64,000 nucleotides of DNA, from NCBI RefSeq assembly GCF_001945365.1, contig NZ_MSTQ01000003.1, positions 124,001 through 188,000 of the forward strand. The letters are read 5' to 3'. The position numbers were made by a program, and so were the translations under genes. The notes below the pieces were generated by a model. That model saw only the letters and a program-made list of their open reading frames with translations, was not told where the DNA came from and made no database searches. Numbering within the stretch: the first letter of the stretch is position 1; each line of letters begins with the position of its first letter. Of the stretch, positions 22,281 through 32,128 are shown one piece after another. Origin of the DNA: Pseudomonas reinekei. Lineage in GTDB: Bacteria; Pseudomonadota; Gammaproteobacteria; Pseudomonadales; Pseudomonadaceae.

Positions 22281-22751
22281 TTACTGGTCGAGCAGTGCGC
22301 GCAACATCCACGCCGTTTTCTCGTGAACCTGCATGCGCTGGGTCAGCAAGTCGGCCGTGGGCTCGTCGCTGACTTTATCCAGCAGCGGAAAGATGCCGCG
22401 TGCGGTGCGCGTTACGGCTTCCTGACCTTCGACCAACTGCTTGATCATGTCTTCGGCAGCAGGCACCCCCTCCTCCTCCTTGATAGAAGACAGCCGCGCA
22501 TAGACCGCATAGGCACCGGGCGCCGGAAATCCGAGCGCGCGAATCCGCTCGGCAATCGAATCGACCGCCAGGGCCAACTCGTTGTATTGCTCCTCGAACA
22601 TCAGGTGCAACGTCCGGAACATCGGCCCGGTGACGTTCCAGTGGAAGTTATGGGTTTTCAGATAAAGCACGTAAGTGTCCGACAACAGACGGGAGAGCCC
22701 GTCGACGATGGACTTGCGATCCTCTTCACTGATACCGATATCAATTGCCAT
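22281..22751 (-). CDS. Dps-like ferritin, DNA protection during starvation
   Basis: A 156-residue four-helix ferritin of the Dps family, which stores iron and shields DNA. The inter-subunit ferroxidase signature is visible as [20 protein letters not shown] and EEQYNEL, with His and Glu ligands. It is transcribed away from the membrane cold-shock gene, with which it shares a 308-bp upstream region. Oxidative stress or stationary-phase control is typical of the family. I see no clear OxyR site. Confidence 0.9.
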   Translation of the reverse strand: MAIDIGISEEDRKSIVDGLSRLLSDTYVLYLKTHNFHWNVTGPMFRTLHLMFEEQYNELALAVDSIAERIRALGFPAPGAYAVYARLSSIKEEEGVPAAEDMIKQLVEGQEAVTRTARGIFPLLDKVSDEPTADLLTQRMQVHEKTAWMLRALLDQ

Positions 22752-23059
22752 GTTTTTCCCCTAAAGGTGATGAAATTCATCCAGCAGGTGCAGGACCACT
22801 CTAGCAAGCCTGTCGTCGCATCGCAGCCCTGGATCACTCATGGACCCGCGACAAATCGCCCTCGGCACACCGCTGGACGCCCTGATTTGAGTAGCTTGCG
22901 GCTTTGCTGTTAAATAGACAGCGTGTCGTGGGTGCCTATTTTTTTCGGGTGCCGCGCATAGGCTGATATCCGTACGTGTCCAACGCCTCCTATTGTTCTG
23001 AAGCGAACCGTGCCTCGTCAGCTCTTCCTTGTGAGCCGTCTTAACGTGAGCCAATCAAA
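22752..23059. other. Divergent promoter region, dps and membrane cold-shock gene
   Basis: These 308 bp must hold both promoters. The last 150 bp before 23060 look like a long untranslated leader with a T-run (TATTTTTTTCGG) and no open frame I can support, as expected for cold-shock mRNAs. No operator was recognised with confidence. Confidence 0.5.
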
Positions 23060-23662
23060 ATGTTGAAAATCGTCCACCTGCTAATAGGTGCAGCGGCCTT
23101 GCTGCTGTCCTTCATCCCTAGCCTGCGATCCGAAGCCGTACCTTACCTGCAACAACCCGACGCACTGTACCTGGCCTTTTTCGGCCTGCTTAACCTCACC
23201 CTCGCGCCCGTCATCCCTTACTGGAACAAAGGCCCGCGTCATCAACTGCAAAACCTGGTCAGCGCCCTGCTGGTACTGGCTGTCGTTCTGCAAACCCTGA
23301 CGCTGATCGCACCGATGCCCGTCATCGCTGGTCAACCTGCCGTTCTGTTCAGCCTGGTCGCCGCTCTGGTCGCTGTTTTTCTGCACCTGGCCATCAGCTT
23401 CTACAAATCGTCACCGGCCGCCGCCTCGCCAAGCTACGACATGAGCAACCGCGATACCGGCACCGTCAAGTGGTTCAACACCTCCAAAGGCTTCGGCTTT
23501 ATTTCCCGCGACTCCGGAGACGACATTTTTGTGCATTTCCGGGCTATTCGCGGTGAAGGCCATCGCGTCCTGGTCGAAGGCCAGCGCGTGGAGTTCTCTG
23601 TCATGAATCGCGACAAGGGCCTGCAAGCCGAAGATGTGATCGCTGCACTGCCTCGACGCTGA
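23060..23662 (+). CDS. Membrane-anchored cold-shock-domain protein
   Basis: A 200-residue protein with two parts. Residues 1-115 hold about four membrane helices (near 1-20, 36-55, 65-86 and 93-115). Residues 128-198 are a full cold-shock domain with GTVKWFN, KGFGFIS (RNP1) and IFVHFRAI (RNP2). This places a nucleic-acid-binding domain on the cytoplasmic face of the inner membrane. Met128 begins [13 protein letters not shown], just like a free Csp, which suggests an old fusion; no ribosome site precedes it. A similar gene lies between slyX and dps in P. aeruginosa, from memory. The role is unknown. Confidence 0.9.
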   Translation: MLKIVHLLIGAAALLLSFIPSLRSEAVPYLQQPDALYLAFFGLLNLTLAPVIPYWNKGPRHQLQNLVSALLVLAVVLQTLTLIAPMPVIAGQPAVLFSLVAALVAVFLHLAISFYKSSPAAASPSYDMSNRDTGTVKWFNTSKGFGFISRDSGDDIFVHFRAIRGEGHRVLVEGQRVEFSVMNRDKGLQAEDVIAALPRR

Positions 23663-23672
23663 TTCAAGGCGT

Positions 23673-23711
23673 AAAAAAACCGCGACCAGCCTGGCTGGAC
23701 GCGGTTTTTTT
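23673..23711. terminator. Bidirectional terminator between membrane Csp and slyX
   Basis: AAAAAACCGCG and CGCGGTTTTTT flank an inner stem CCAGCC / GGCTGG. A- and T-runs on both sides suit termination in both directions between these convergent genes. Confidence 0.92.
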
Positions 23712-23723
23712 ATTGCCTGCCTT

Positions 23724-23930
23724 TCAGTAATGAGGCGGCGGTGCCTCTTCCTCGAAACTCTCGAACTGGCCGGCCATTTCTTCCTGGCGCTTGAGCAAGG
23801 CAGCCATCTGCAGCTGCAGACGCTCAACCGCCCGCTGCTGCGCCGCCAGCACATCATTCAACGCCTGGATGGTGTCATCCTGAAACGCCAATTGACTCTC
23901 CAGATCAGTAACGCGATCTTCAAGGCTCAT
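23724..23930 (-). CDS. slyX: SlyX family protein
   Basis: A small coiled-coil protein of 68 residues: [20 protein letters not shown] and [18 protein letters not shown] form continuous heptads, ending in a Pro-rich tail (EEAPPPHY). The SlyX family is widespread and of unknown function. It starts 3 bp after the HIT gene stop, so the two form one operon. Confidence 0.92.
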   Translation of the reverse strand: MSLEDRVTDLESQLAFQDDTIQALNDVLAAQQRAVERLQLQMAALLKRQEEMAGQFESFEEEAPPPHY

Positions 23931-23933
23931 GTT

Positions 23934-24359
23934 TCAACCCTCCACGAACGTGAAATCGTCGGTCAGCACCAGACGCAGACGCTCACGAATCACCGCGACC
24001 TGCTCTGCGCTGTACGGCTTGGCCGGGTGTTTGCCCCAGACCGGAGCAGGCCAGGCGGCGTCCTCTCGTTTGCGCACGATCACATGCATGTGCAACTGGC
24101 TGACCACGTTGCCCAGCGCCGCAACATTGAGTTTATCGGCATCGAACGAATCCTTGAGCAGCTCTGCCAGCGCGGTGGTTTCCTGCCACAGTTGCAGCTG
24201 ATCGGCGACATCCAACTGAAATATCTCGCTGATATCGTCGCGACGAGGCACCAGGATGAACCAGGGATAGTTCGAGTCGTTGGACAACAGCAGCCGGCAC
24301 AGCGGGAAATCACCGATCGGTAGCGTGTCTTGTTGAAGTCGTGGATCTAAAGCGAACAC
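23934..24359 (-). CDS. HIT domain-containing protein
   Basis: A histidine-triad nucleotide-binding protein of about 141 residues. The triad is present in the variant form QLHMHVIVR, preceded by SNYPWFILVPRR. Such proteins hydrolyse nucleotide conjugates; the substrate here is unknown. I place the start at the GTG at 24359 (VFALDPRLQQDTLPIG), because a good ribosome site (GGGAG) lies 6 bp upstream. An in-frame ATG at 24404 would add 15 residues. slyX follows directly. Confidence 0.85.
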   Translation of the reverse strand: MFALDPRLQQDTLPIGDFPLCRLLLSNDSNYPWFILVPRRDDISEIFQLDVADQLQLWQETTALAELLKDSFDADKLNVAALGNVVSQLHMHVIVRKREDAAWPAPVWGKHPAKPYSAEQVAVIRERLRLVLTDDFTFVEG

Positions 24360-25169
24360 TGCGCGCACTCCCGCCAGGTCATCAATTTTCAGCTTAGCGC
24401 TCATCCCGAGGGAGCGCGCGCCAAGCGACAGGACGGCAGCATACCTGCGAACGTCGCCCGCTTCACGACGAACCATGATGCAAGTCCGTTGAGGTTCTAA
24501 TAATGGCCGCCTCCACGCCCCGAGATGAAACACTTCCCGGAAAAACGCACCATTACCGAACCGACAGCCCCAAAAAATATGCTGAAATGACCGAAAAGCC
24601 CCTGCGTGCTCCTACCCGGAGAGTCGCCAGGCTGTATGGATTCAGCACAACAAATAAAAATTTTTGCACCAAAACCGCACAGTGTGTCTACGCTGAGTGC
24701 TTCGCACATCCGCAATTTACTCAATTGCGGGGTGAACCGGTAACGTTTTTGGTTGTCACGCAGCGGTAACAGGTCGATCAACACCATGCGATGGACGGCG
24801 TCAAGCCCCTCCCTGAGCAGGACGAGACCCCCGGTTTTATGAGGCTTTTACGGCACCAGGTAGCACTTCAGAAAAAAATATTGAGGGATTTCTGGTTTGT
24901 GCACGCTTGTTGCATTCACACCCACATCGTCGATGAGGCACCGCTGGAAGCGAGCACCTTAAAGACTCAATAAAACAGTGGCAGGGTAGCCCGATGGAGA
25001 TTCAAACGTTTCACCAGGGACTCTTTTTACCGACGCTCAACCCCAGCAAAACAGCGCTTAAGTTGTGTCTCCGGTTGCATCGGGGCTGTAAATTTGCGAC
25101 ATCTAGCAAGCTGTTAGCGACAGGGTCGTAAAGAAGCTGAAAGGTTAGATGCGCAAGTATCGCCAACAT
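24360..25169. other. Long intergenic region between HIT gene and oprD
   Basis: About 810 bp without a supportable gene. Frames in it (24503-24769 and 24791-24973) lack homology that I recognise and have poor start contexts. The stretch is patchily AT-rich. It holds a perfect 8-bp inverted repeat CCGCAATT-tactc-AATTGCGG at 24710-24730. It could contain a small RNA or binding sites for porin regulation, but I cannot assign any. Confidence 0.5.
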
Positions 25170-25198
25170 TGTCGGCGTGATATAAGTTTGCGCCGACA
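25170..25198. promoter_or_regulatory. Inverted repeat around a putative oprD promoter element
   Basis: TGTCGGCG (25170-25177) and CGCCGACA (25191-25198) are perfect complements with 13 bp between. The spacer contains TATAAG (25181-25186), which resembles a -10 box. It could be an operator over the promoter or a leader hairpin about 80-105 bp before the oprD start. Confidence 0.5.
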
Positions 25199-25276
25199 CA
25201 AAAAGAAAGAGCCGCCCAGATAATAAAACAGGTGGGACGGCAGTACTCTTCTAAAAAACCAAAGGAGCAAATCACG

Positions 25277-26593
25277 ATGCGCGTGATGAAGTGGAGCATG
25301 ATCGCACTGGCTGTTGCAGCAGGCACCTCGCAGTTCGCAATGGCGTCCTCGCAGGACGAATCCAAGGGTTTCATCGATGATTCGAGCCTGAAACTCAAAA
25401 CCCGTTTTGAGTACATGAACCGCGACTTCAAAAACGGTGCACGCAACAACGCAGACTCCGGCTATCGTCAGGACTCCGGTCTGAGCCAGTTGCTCACTTA
25501 CGAGTCGGGCTTCACTCAAGGTACTGTTGGTTTCGGTCTCGATGCCATGGCAATGGGCTCGGTAAAACTGGACGGCGGTTCGGGCCGCCGTGGTAACGGC
25601 CTGTTCGCTAACGACAGCGACAATAATCCTGAAAAATCCCAGGGCAAGGTAGGCGGTGCGGTTAAACTGCGTCTGTCCGACACCGTCCTGAAATACGGCC
25701 AGCAATTCGTTGCCAGCCCAGTGTTCGCTACCGACGACAGCCGTCTGCTGCCAGAAGTCGCTACCGGTACCCTGCTGACCTCCAACGAAATCAAGGGTCT
25801 GGAACTGAGCGCCGGTCGTTTTACCTCCCTGAGCAAGCAAACCGGTATGGCGCGTGACAGCATCGGCGGCATCTCCGAGACTGGCGGCAGCGAAAAAGGC
25901 CTGACCAACATCAACATCTTCGGTGCAAGCTACGCTTTCACTGATAACTTCACCGGTGCCCTGGCTGCATCCGATGCAGACGACTACTTCAAAAAGTACT
26001 ACGTCAACCTGAACTACACCTTGCCGATCAATGACGAGCAGTCCCTGAACTTCGACTTCAACGGTTATAAAACCAAAGGTGAAGATCGCGGTGATCTGTA
26101 CGATGCCCTGGGTGACGGCAACACCGGTGTAGACAACAACCTGTGGTCCCTGGCAGCTGCGTACAGCCTGGGCGCTCACAAGTTCACCGTTGCGTACCAG
26201 CGTTCCAGCGGCGACAACATGTACTACTATGGTGTTGACGGTGGCAGCGCCATCTTCGTTTCCAACTCCATTCAAATCTCCGACTTCGTGGGCCGCGAAG
26301 AAAAATCCTGGCAGGCTCGCTACGACCTGAACATGGCCACCTACGGCGTACCTGGTCTGAGCTTCATGACTCGTTACGTAATGGGTGACAACATCAAGAC
26401 CGAAGGTCTGGGTGAAGGTAAGGAAAACGAGTGGAACCTGGAGTCCAAGTACGTAGTACAGGAAGGTCCAGCTAAAGATCTGTCGTTCCGCGTACGTTTC
26501 GCCAACTACCGTGCAAACGGTGCATATCAGGCTTACGCCAACGACAACTACGACACCCGTGTAATCATCGAGTACCCGCTGAGCATCCTGTAA
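25277..26593 (+). CDS. OprD family outer-membrane porin
   Basis: A 438-residue outer-membrane channel of the OprD/Occ type, which takes up small molecules such as basic amino acids or aromatic acids. The signal peptide is about residues 1-23 (ending FAMA). The early KLKTRFEYMNRDFKNG is the family pattern, followed by alternating beta-strands and a C-terminal strand RVIIEYPLSIL ending the barrel. The start ATG has AAAGGAG. The substrate cannot be deduced. By position (beside slyX and HIT) it matches the PAO1 gene named oprD, from memory. Confidence 0.93.
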   Translation: MRVMKWSMIALAVAAGTSQFAMASSQDESKGFIDDSSLKLKTRFEYMNRDFKNGARNNADSGYRQDSGLSQLLTYESGFTQGTVGFGLDAMAMGSVKLDGGSGRRGNGLFANDSDNNPEKSQGKVGGAVKLRLSDTVLKYGQQFVASPVFATDDSRLLPEVATGTLLTSNEIKGLELSAGRFTSLSKQTGMARDSIGGISETGGSEKGLTNINIFGASYAFTDNFTGALAASDADDYFKKYYVNLNYTLPINDEQSLNFDFNGYKTKGEDRGDLYDALGDGNTGVDNNLWSLAAAYSLGAHKFTVAYQRSSGDNMYYYGVDGGSAIFVSNSIQISDFVGREEKSWQARYDLNMATYGVPGLSFMTRYVMGDNIKTEGLGEGKENEWNLESKYVVQEGPAKDLSFRVRFANYRANGAYQAYANDNYDTRVIIEYPLSIL

Positions 26594-26625
26594 TCAGGGT
26601 GTAACCCCGGCAGTACTGTAAACAT

Positions 26626-26660
26626 AAAAACCGCCCACCTTTTCAGGTGGGCGGTTTTTT
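26626..26660 (+). terminator. Terminator after oprD
   Basis: AAAAACCGCCCACC and GGTGGGCGGTTTTTT pair around TTTTCA. Confidence 0.94.
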
Positions 26661-26744
26661 ATGCCCGCCACAAACCGAATGCAACGACAAACAACTTAGA
26701 CTCCTGACATTAGTACTTTTTGAATTGACCCAATCAAAAGTCAC

Positions 26745-26778
26745 AAAAAAGCCCAAGCGACTATTAATCCCTTGGGCT
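26745..26778 (-). terminator. Terminator after mscS
   Basis: On the minus strand AGCCCAAG and CTTGGGCT are followed by TTTTTT. Confidence 0.85.
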
Positions 26779-26805
26779 CAATGTAAGTAACGATTGAAAG
26801 CGCGC

Positions 26806-27648
26806 TTACTGTACCGATGGCTCCTGAACCACACGAACAACACGCTGTGGAAACGGAATGTCGATCCCGGCGGTTTTCAATCGATCGCGGGACTGCTCGT
26901 TAAACATGAACATCACATCCCAATAGTCCGCCGTTTTAACCCAAACACGCAGGGAAACAGTGATCGAACTGTCGCCCAGGGTCGAAATCACCGCCTGAGG
27001 CTCCGGATCGGTCAGGACCCGTGGATCCTTGGCCAGCTCCAGCAGCACTTCACGAGCCTTCTGCAGGTCCGCTTCGTAATCAACACCCACATCAAACACG
27101 ACCTTGCGGGTGGGCTGACGGTTGGTGTTGGTGATGATGCCGTTCGACAGGTTACCGTTTGGCAGGATGATGGTTTTGTTGTCGCCTGTGCGCAGCACGG
27201 TGTGGAAAATCTGGATGCTGTCGACAGTACCCGCCACACCCTGGGCTTCGATCCAGTCACCGATGCGGAACGGACGGAACAACAGAATCAGCACGCCGCC
27301 AGCGAAGTTCGCCAGGCTGCCCTGCAAGGCCAGGCCAATGGCCAGACCCGCCGCACCAATCGCCGCCACGAACGAGGTGGTTTCCACACCGATCATCGAC
27401 GCCACGCTGACGACCAGCAGCACCTTCAGAATGATATTCGCCAGGCTGCTGATAAAGCCTTGCAGCGCCAGATCGGCATTGCGCAATGCAATCAGGCCAC
27501 CGAGCTTCTGGGTCACCTTGTTGATCAGCCACCAACCGATAGCCAGTGTGATCACTGCCAGCAGCACGCGGCTGCCGTATTCCATGATCATCGGGATCCA
27601 GGCTTGGGATGCCTTGACCAGATTATCGACTTCAGCATTCAAATCCAT
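26806..27648 (-). CDS. mscS: Small-conductance mechanosensitive channel MscS
   Basis: A stretch-activated channel that releases solutes on hypo-osmotic shock. The 280-residue length is close to E. coli MscS (286). Helices lie near residues 22-44, 63-85 and 92-118. The pore helix AAIGAAGLAIGLALQGSLANFAGG is clear, followed by the cytoplasmic beta domain with FRPFRIGDWIE and LPNGNLSNGIITN. It is the first gene of the block mscS-yajQ that I recall from PAO1. Confidence 0.93.
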   Translation of the reverse strand: MDLNAEVDNLVKASQAWIPMIMEYGSRVLLAVITLAIGWWLINKVTQKLGGLIALRNADLALQGFISSLANIILKVLLVVSVASMIGVETTSFVAAIGAAGLAIGLALQGSLANFAGGVLILLFRPFRIGDWIEAQGVAGTVDSIQIFHTVLRTGDNKTIILPNGNLSNGIITNTNRQPTRKVVFDVGVDYEADLQKAREVLLELAKDPRVLTDPEPQAVISTLGDSSITVSLRVWVKTADYWDVMFMFNEQSRDRLKTAGIDIPFPQRVVRVVQEPSVQ

Positions 27649-27683
27649 ATCCGTTCTCCTGATTTGCGGCTATCCGGCACGCG

Positions 27684-27733
27684 AAAAATAGCGGCAGAAA
27701 GACCGACCCGATCCGGGTCAATCCATTCTGCCG
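27684..27733 (-). terminator. Terminator after yajQ
   Basis: On the minus strand CGGCAGAA and TTCTGCCG enclose an inner stem GACCC / GGGTC. CTATTTTT follows. Confidence 0.8.
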
Positions 27734-27783
27734 TTGCTTGGGCCTCGGACGCCGAAAACGCCGAGAGGTTCCCGTGTCCGGGA

Positions 27784-28269
27784 TCAGTCGCGGAAGTTGT
27801 TGAACTGCAGCGGCATGCCAAATTCCTTGGCCCGCAGCACGGCGATGGCTTCCTGAAGATCGTCACGCTTCTTGCCGGTGATGCGCACTTGCTCGCCCTG
27901 AATGGCGGCCTGAACCTTCAATTTGGCGTCTTTGACGTGAGCGACGATTTTCTTCGCCAGCTCTTTGTCGATGCCTTCCTTGAGGATGGCGTCCTGTTTC
28001 ATCAGTTTGCCGGAAGCAAACGCATCCTTGACCTCAAGGCACTGCACGTCGATTTTGCGCTTGACCAAGGCCAGCTTGAGGATCTCAATCATCGCTTCGA
28101 GCTGGAAATCGGCTTCGGCGGTCAGGTTGACGGTCAGGTCCTTTTCCTTGAACTCGAAGCTGCCCTTGCCTTTCAGGTCATAGCGACGGTCGAGTTCCTT
28201 GACGGCGTTCTCGACCGCGTTGGTGACTTCGTGTTTGTCCAGTTCGGATACCACGTCGAACGACGGCAT
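27784..28269 (-). CDS. YajQ family nucleotide-binding protein
   Basis: A 161-residue YajQ/DUF520 protein with two ferredoxin-like folds, starting [19 protein letters not shown]. The C-terminal ...[11 protein letters not shown] is fully conserved in the family. In Xanthomonas and Pseudomonas such proteins bind cyclic di-GMP and affect gene expression. The start at 28269 is chosen over the longer frame to 28314. Single gene with its own terminator; divergent from the PanE-like gene. Confidence 0.95.
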   Translation of the reverse strand: MPSFDVVSELDKHEVTNAVENAVKELDRRYDLKGKGSFEFKEKDLTVNLTAEADFQLEAMIEILKLALVKRKIDVQCLEVKDAFASGKLMKQDAILKEGIDKELAKKIVAHVKDAKLKVQAAIQGEQVRITGKKRDDLQEAIAVLRAKEFGMPLQFNNFRD

Positions 28270-28330
28270 GTAATCTCTCCAATAAATAGGGGGCGCTCGA
28301 TCAAGAAGGAGCACACCTGGCTTGCGGTAA

Positions 28331-29329
<999 letters not shown>

Positions 29330-29374
29330 GCAGCGGCTACGCTGGCCACTTGTTCCTTTGCAGCGATAATCCTG

Positions 29375-31411
29375 ATGCCATTGCGCCAGCGCCTCGAAAA
29401 CCTGCCGGTCGGCCAGAAACTTCTGGCCGCCCTGCTGGTGCTGTTGACCACTGTACTGCTGGTCGCCAACCTGACCTTTATCAGCGCCGCGTATTACATT
29501 TCCCAGGAAAGCATGGCGCCGCAAGCCTTGCAGACCATCGGTCGCCTGGTGTCCAACCCGAGCCTGATTTCCGAGGCATTGACGTCACCGCAAAGCGCAC
29601 AGCGCCTGCTCGACGAACTCAACAGCTATTCACCGTTGCGTGCCGCTGCGCTGTACGACGGCCGGGGCGAACGCCTGGCACAGCTGCAGCATGGCGATCA
29701 CCTGAAATTGCCGGAGCGTTACCGGCATATCGAATCCTGGCAGGCCACCGAGTTTCGCAGCAATCAAATCATCACCCTGCCCCGCCCGGGCGCCGCACCG
29801 GGCCATTTGCTGTTGGTGGCCAGCAGCGAACTGCCCATGGCGTTCTATACCGGGACCCTGACCGCCAGCCTCGGGATTCTGATCTTCAGTGTGCTGCTGT
29901 GGCTGGTCATCGCCCGGCAGATCAAACGCCTGATTACCCGGCCGATTCATCAGCTTGAAGAGCTGTCGCGCCAGGTAACCCGAGAAGAAAACTACGCCCT
30001 GCGAGCTTCCCGGGGCAACCACGATGAAATCGGCAGCCTCGCCGAAGCGTTCAATACCATGCTGTCGCGCATAGAAGCCCGGGAGCAGCAGCTCAAACGC
30101 GCGCGGGACGATTCCCAGGCCGCCTATGACCAGGCGCAGGGCCTGGCCGAGGAAACCCGCCACACCAACCGCAAACTGGAACTCGAAGTCCAGGTGCGCA
30201 GCAAGATCGAGAAGAAACTCACCGGGTTCCAGAACTACCTCAACAGCATCATCGACTCCATGCCGTCGGCGCTGATCGCCCTCGACGAACAGCTCTACGT
30301 GACCCAGTGGAATCAGGAAGCCAGCGCCCTGTCCGGCACGCGCCTGGACGAAGCCTTGAACCAGCCGATCTTCCTCGCCTTCGAGCCACTCAAGCCGTTT
30401 TTGCCGCAACTCAAGCAAACGGTCGAGCAACATACGGTGGCCAAGATCGAGCGTGTGACCTGGTTCAAGGATGACGAGCCCCGGCACTATGCCCTGACGT
30501 TCTATCCGCTGATGGGCGGCGCCGGGCGTGGCGTGGTGATCCGGATCGACGACATCACCCAGCGCCTGTCCCTCGAAGAAATGATGGTGCAGTCGGAAAA
30601 AATGCTTTCCGTTGGCGGCCTCGCCGCCGGCATGGCCCATGAGATCAACAACCCCCTCGGCGCGATCCTGCACAACGTGCAGAACATTCGCCGACGCCTG
30701 TCCCCCGAACTGCCGAAGAACCTCGAACAGGCCGAACACATCGGCGTCGAGCTATCGACCGTCAATCAATACCTGCAAGCCCGGGAAGTGCCGCAGCTAC
30801 TCGACGGCATCCAGCAGGCCGGCGCCCGGGCGGCGAAAATTGTCACTCACATGCTCAGCTTCAGCCGCCGCAGCACCCGGCAAATGGCACCGTGCGATCT
30901 TCCGGCGTTGATCGATCAGGCGGTGGAAATCGCCGGTAACGACTTCGACCTGGCCATCGGTTTCGACTTCAAGGGCCAGGCCATTATCCGCCAGTTCGAT
31001 CCCGCGCTTGGCCCGGTGCCCGGTACTGCCAACGAACTGGAGCAAGTACTGCTCAACCTGCTGAAGAACGCCGCCCAGGCCATTCACCTGCGTGAAGACG
31101 ACAGCGAGCCGGGACGGATCATACTGCGCACCCGGCTCAATCCGCCTTGGGCGGAGATACAAGTCGAGGACAATGGCATCGGCATGAGCGAAAGCGTGCG
31201 CAAGCGCACCTTCGAACCGTTTTTCACCACCAAGGAAATCGGCCAGGGCACCGGCCTCGGGTTGTCGGTTTCGTACTTCATCATCACCAATAACCATAAA
31301 GGGCAGATGGAGGTGCAGTCGACCCTCGGCCAAGGCACCTGCTTCACCTTGCGCCTGCCATTGGCGGGCACCCCGCTCGTCTCTCATGAATTCAATCAGC
31401 TTTCGAGGTAA
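29375..31411 (+). CDS. Membrane sensor histidine kinase (PAS-HisKA-HATPase)
   Basis: A 678-residue kinase. Helix 1 is at about residues 14-38, a periplasmic sensor of about 120 residues follows, then helix 2 near 163-187 and HAMP. A coiled coil (about 225-285) leads to a PAS domain at about 290-395 (SIIDSMPSALIALDEQLYV). The HisKA H-box GMAHEINNPLGAI has phospho-acceptor His422, and the ATPase domain shows DNGIGM and GTGLGLSVS. No response regulator gene adjoins it. In PAO1, from memory, the gene at this place (PA4398) acts with a regulator (PA4396) located next to yajQ; that gene is missing here. The ligand is unknown. Confidence 0.92.
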   Translation: MPLRQRLENLPVGQKLLAALLVLLTTVLLVANLTFISAAYYISQESMAPQALQTIGRLVSNPSLISEALTSPQSAQRLLDELNSYSPLRAAALYDGRGERLAQLQHGDHLKLPERYRHIESWQATEFRSNQIITLPRPGAAPGHLLLVASSELPMAFYTGTLTASLGILIFSVLLWLVIARQIKRLITRPIHQLEELSRQVTREENYALRASRGNHDEIGSLAEAFNTMLSRIEAREQQLKRARDDSQAAYDQAQGLAEETRHTNRKLELEVQVRSKIEKKLTGFQNYLNSIIDSMPSALIALDEQLYVTQWNQEASALSGTRLDEALNQPIFLAFEPLKPFLPQLKQTVEQHTVAKIERVTWFKDDEPRHYALTFYPLMGGAGRGVVIRIDDITQRLSLEEMMVQSEKMLSVGGLAAGMAHEINNPLGAILHNVQNIRRRLSPELPKNLEQAEHIGVELSTVNQYLQAREVPQLLDGIQQAGARAAKIVTHMLSFSRRSTRQMAPCDLPALIDQAVEIAGNDFDLAIGFDFKGQAIIRQFDPALGPVPGTANELEQVLLNLLKNAAQAIHLREDDSEPGRIILRTRLNPPWAEIQVEDNGIGMSESVRKRTFEPFFTTKEIGQGTGLGLSVSYFIITNNHKGQMEVQSTLGQGTCFTLRLPLAGTPLVSHEFNQLSR

Positions 31412-31413
31412 CC

Positions 31414-31995
31414 ATGGGCTTTCGCTTGTCGAAGATTTACACCCGCACCGGCGACAAAGGCGAAACCGGCCTGGGCGATGGCCGCCGCGTACCGAAGGAT
31501 CATCCACGGATAGAAGCCATTGGCGAGGTCGATTCGCTCAATAGCCAGATTGGCGTGTTGTTGGCGGAGCTGACGGCTGAACGTGCCGAGTATCCGGGAT
31601 TGCAGGAGGTGATCGAGGTGTTGGCGCCCTGCCAGCATCGATTATTCGACCTTGGCGGTGAGCTGGCGATGCCGGCGTATCAGGCGTTGAACGTGGCCGA
31701 AATCGAGCGACTGGAAGCGGCGATCGATGTGTGGAATGAAGAATTGGGGCCGCTGGAGAATTTCATTCTGCCGGGTGGCTCGGCGCTAATTGCCCAAGCC
31801 CACGTGTGCCGTAGCCTGGCGCGCAGTGCCGAGCGGCGTTGCCAGCAGTTGAATGCGATTGAGCCGTTGGCCGGGGTTGGCCTGGCGTATATCAATCGGT
31901 TGTCGGATTTGTTGTTTGTGGTGGCAAGGTTGATTGCCAAGCGTCAGGGGGTTGCGGAGATTCTTTGGCAGGCAGCGGCGAAGCCTGAGGTTTAG
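31414..31995 (+). CDS. Cob(I)yrinic acid a,c-diamide adenosyltransferase, PduO type
   Basis: A 193-residue ATP:cob(I)alamin adenosyltransferase that makes coenzyme B12. The PduO signature IYTRTGDKGETGLGDGRRV is at residues 6-24, and the late RRCQQLN and YINRLSDLLFVVAR helices with the conserved Arg and Asn are present. It starts 2 bp after the sensor kinase stop, so the two are coupled, although no functional link is obvious. Confidence 0.93.
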   Translation: MGFRLSKIYTRTGDKGETGLGDGRRVPKDHPRIEAIGEVDSLNSQIGVLLAELTAERAEYPGLQEVIEVLAPCQHRLFDLGGELAMPAYQALNVAEIERLEAAIDVWNEELGPLENFILPGGSALIAQAHVCRSLARSAERRCQQLNAIEPLAGVGLAYINRLSDLLFVVARLIAKRQGVAEILWQAAAKPEV

Positions 31996-32008
31996 TCGGC
32001 GCCTGTCA

Positions 32009-32110
32009 GGCCCTCTTCGCGGGCTAGCCCGCTCCTACAATGATCGCGTCGAACACAAAATCTGTGTACACCGCTAAACCTGTGGGAACGAACTTGCCCG
32101 CGAAGAGGCC
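32009..32110. repeat. Inverted pair of REP-like units
   Basis: GGCCCTCTTCGCGGGC at the left and GCCCGCGAAGAGGCC at the right are near-complements, about 70 bp apart, each with the CTACA/GTGGGA flank of this REP type. They fill the 133 bp between two convergent genes, the cobalamin adenosyltransferase and the Nudix fusion. Confidence 0.8.
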
Positions 32111-32128
32111 GGCAGCATCACTGCATAA

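Noticed and set aside
24503..24973. Two short plus-strand frames upstream of oprD
   Set aside because: Weak starts, no codon bias and no recognisable domain; treated as intergenic.
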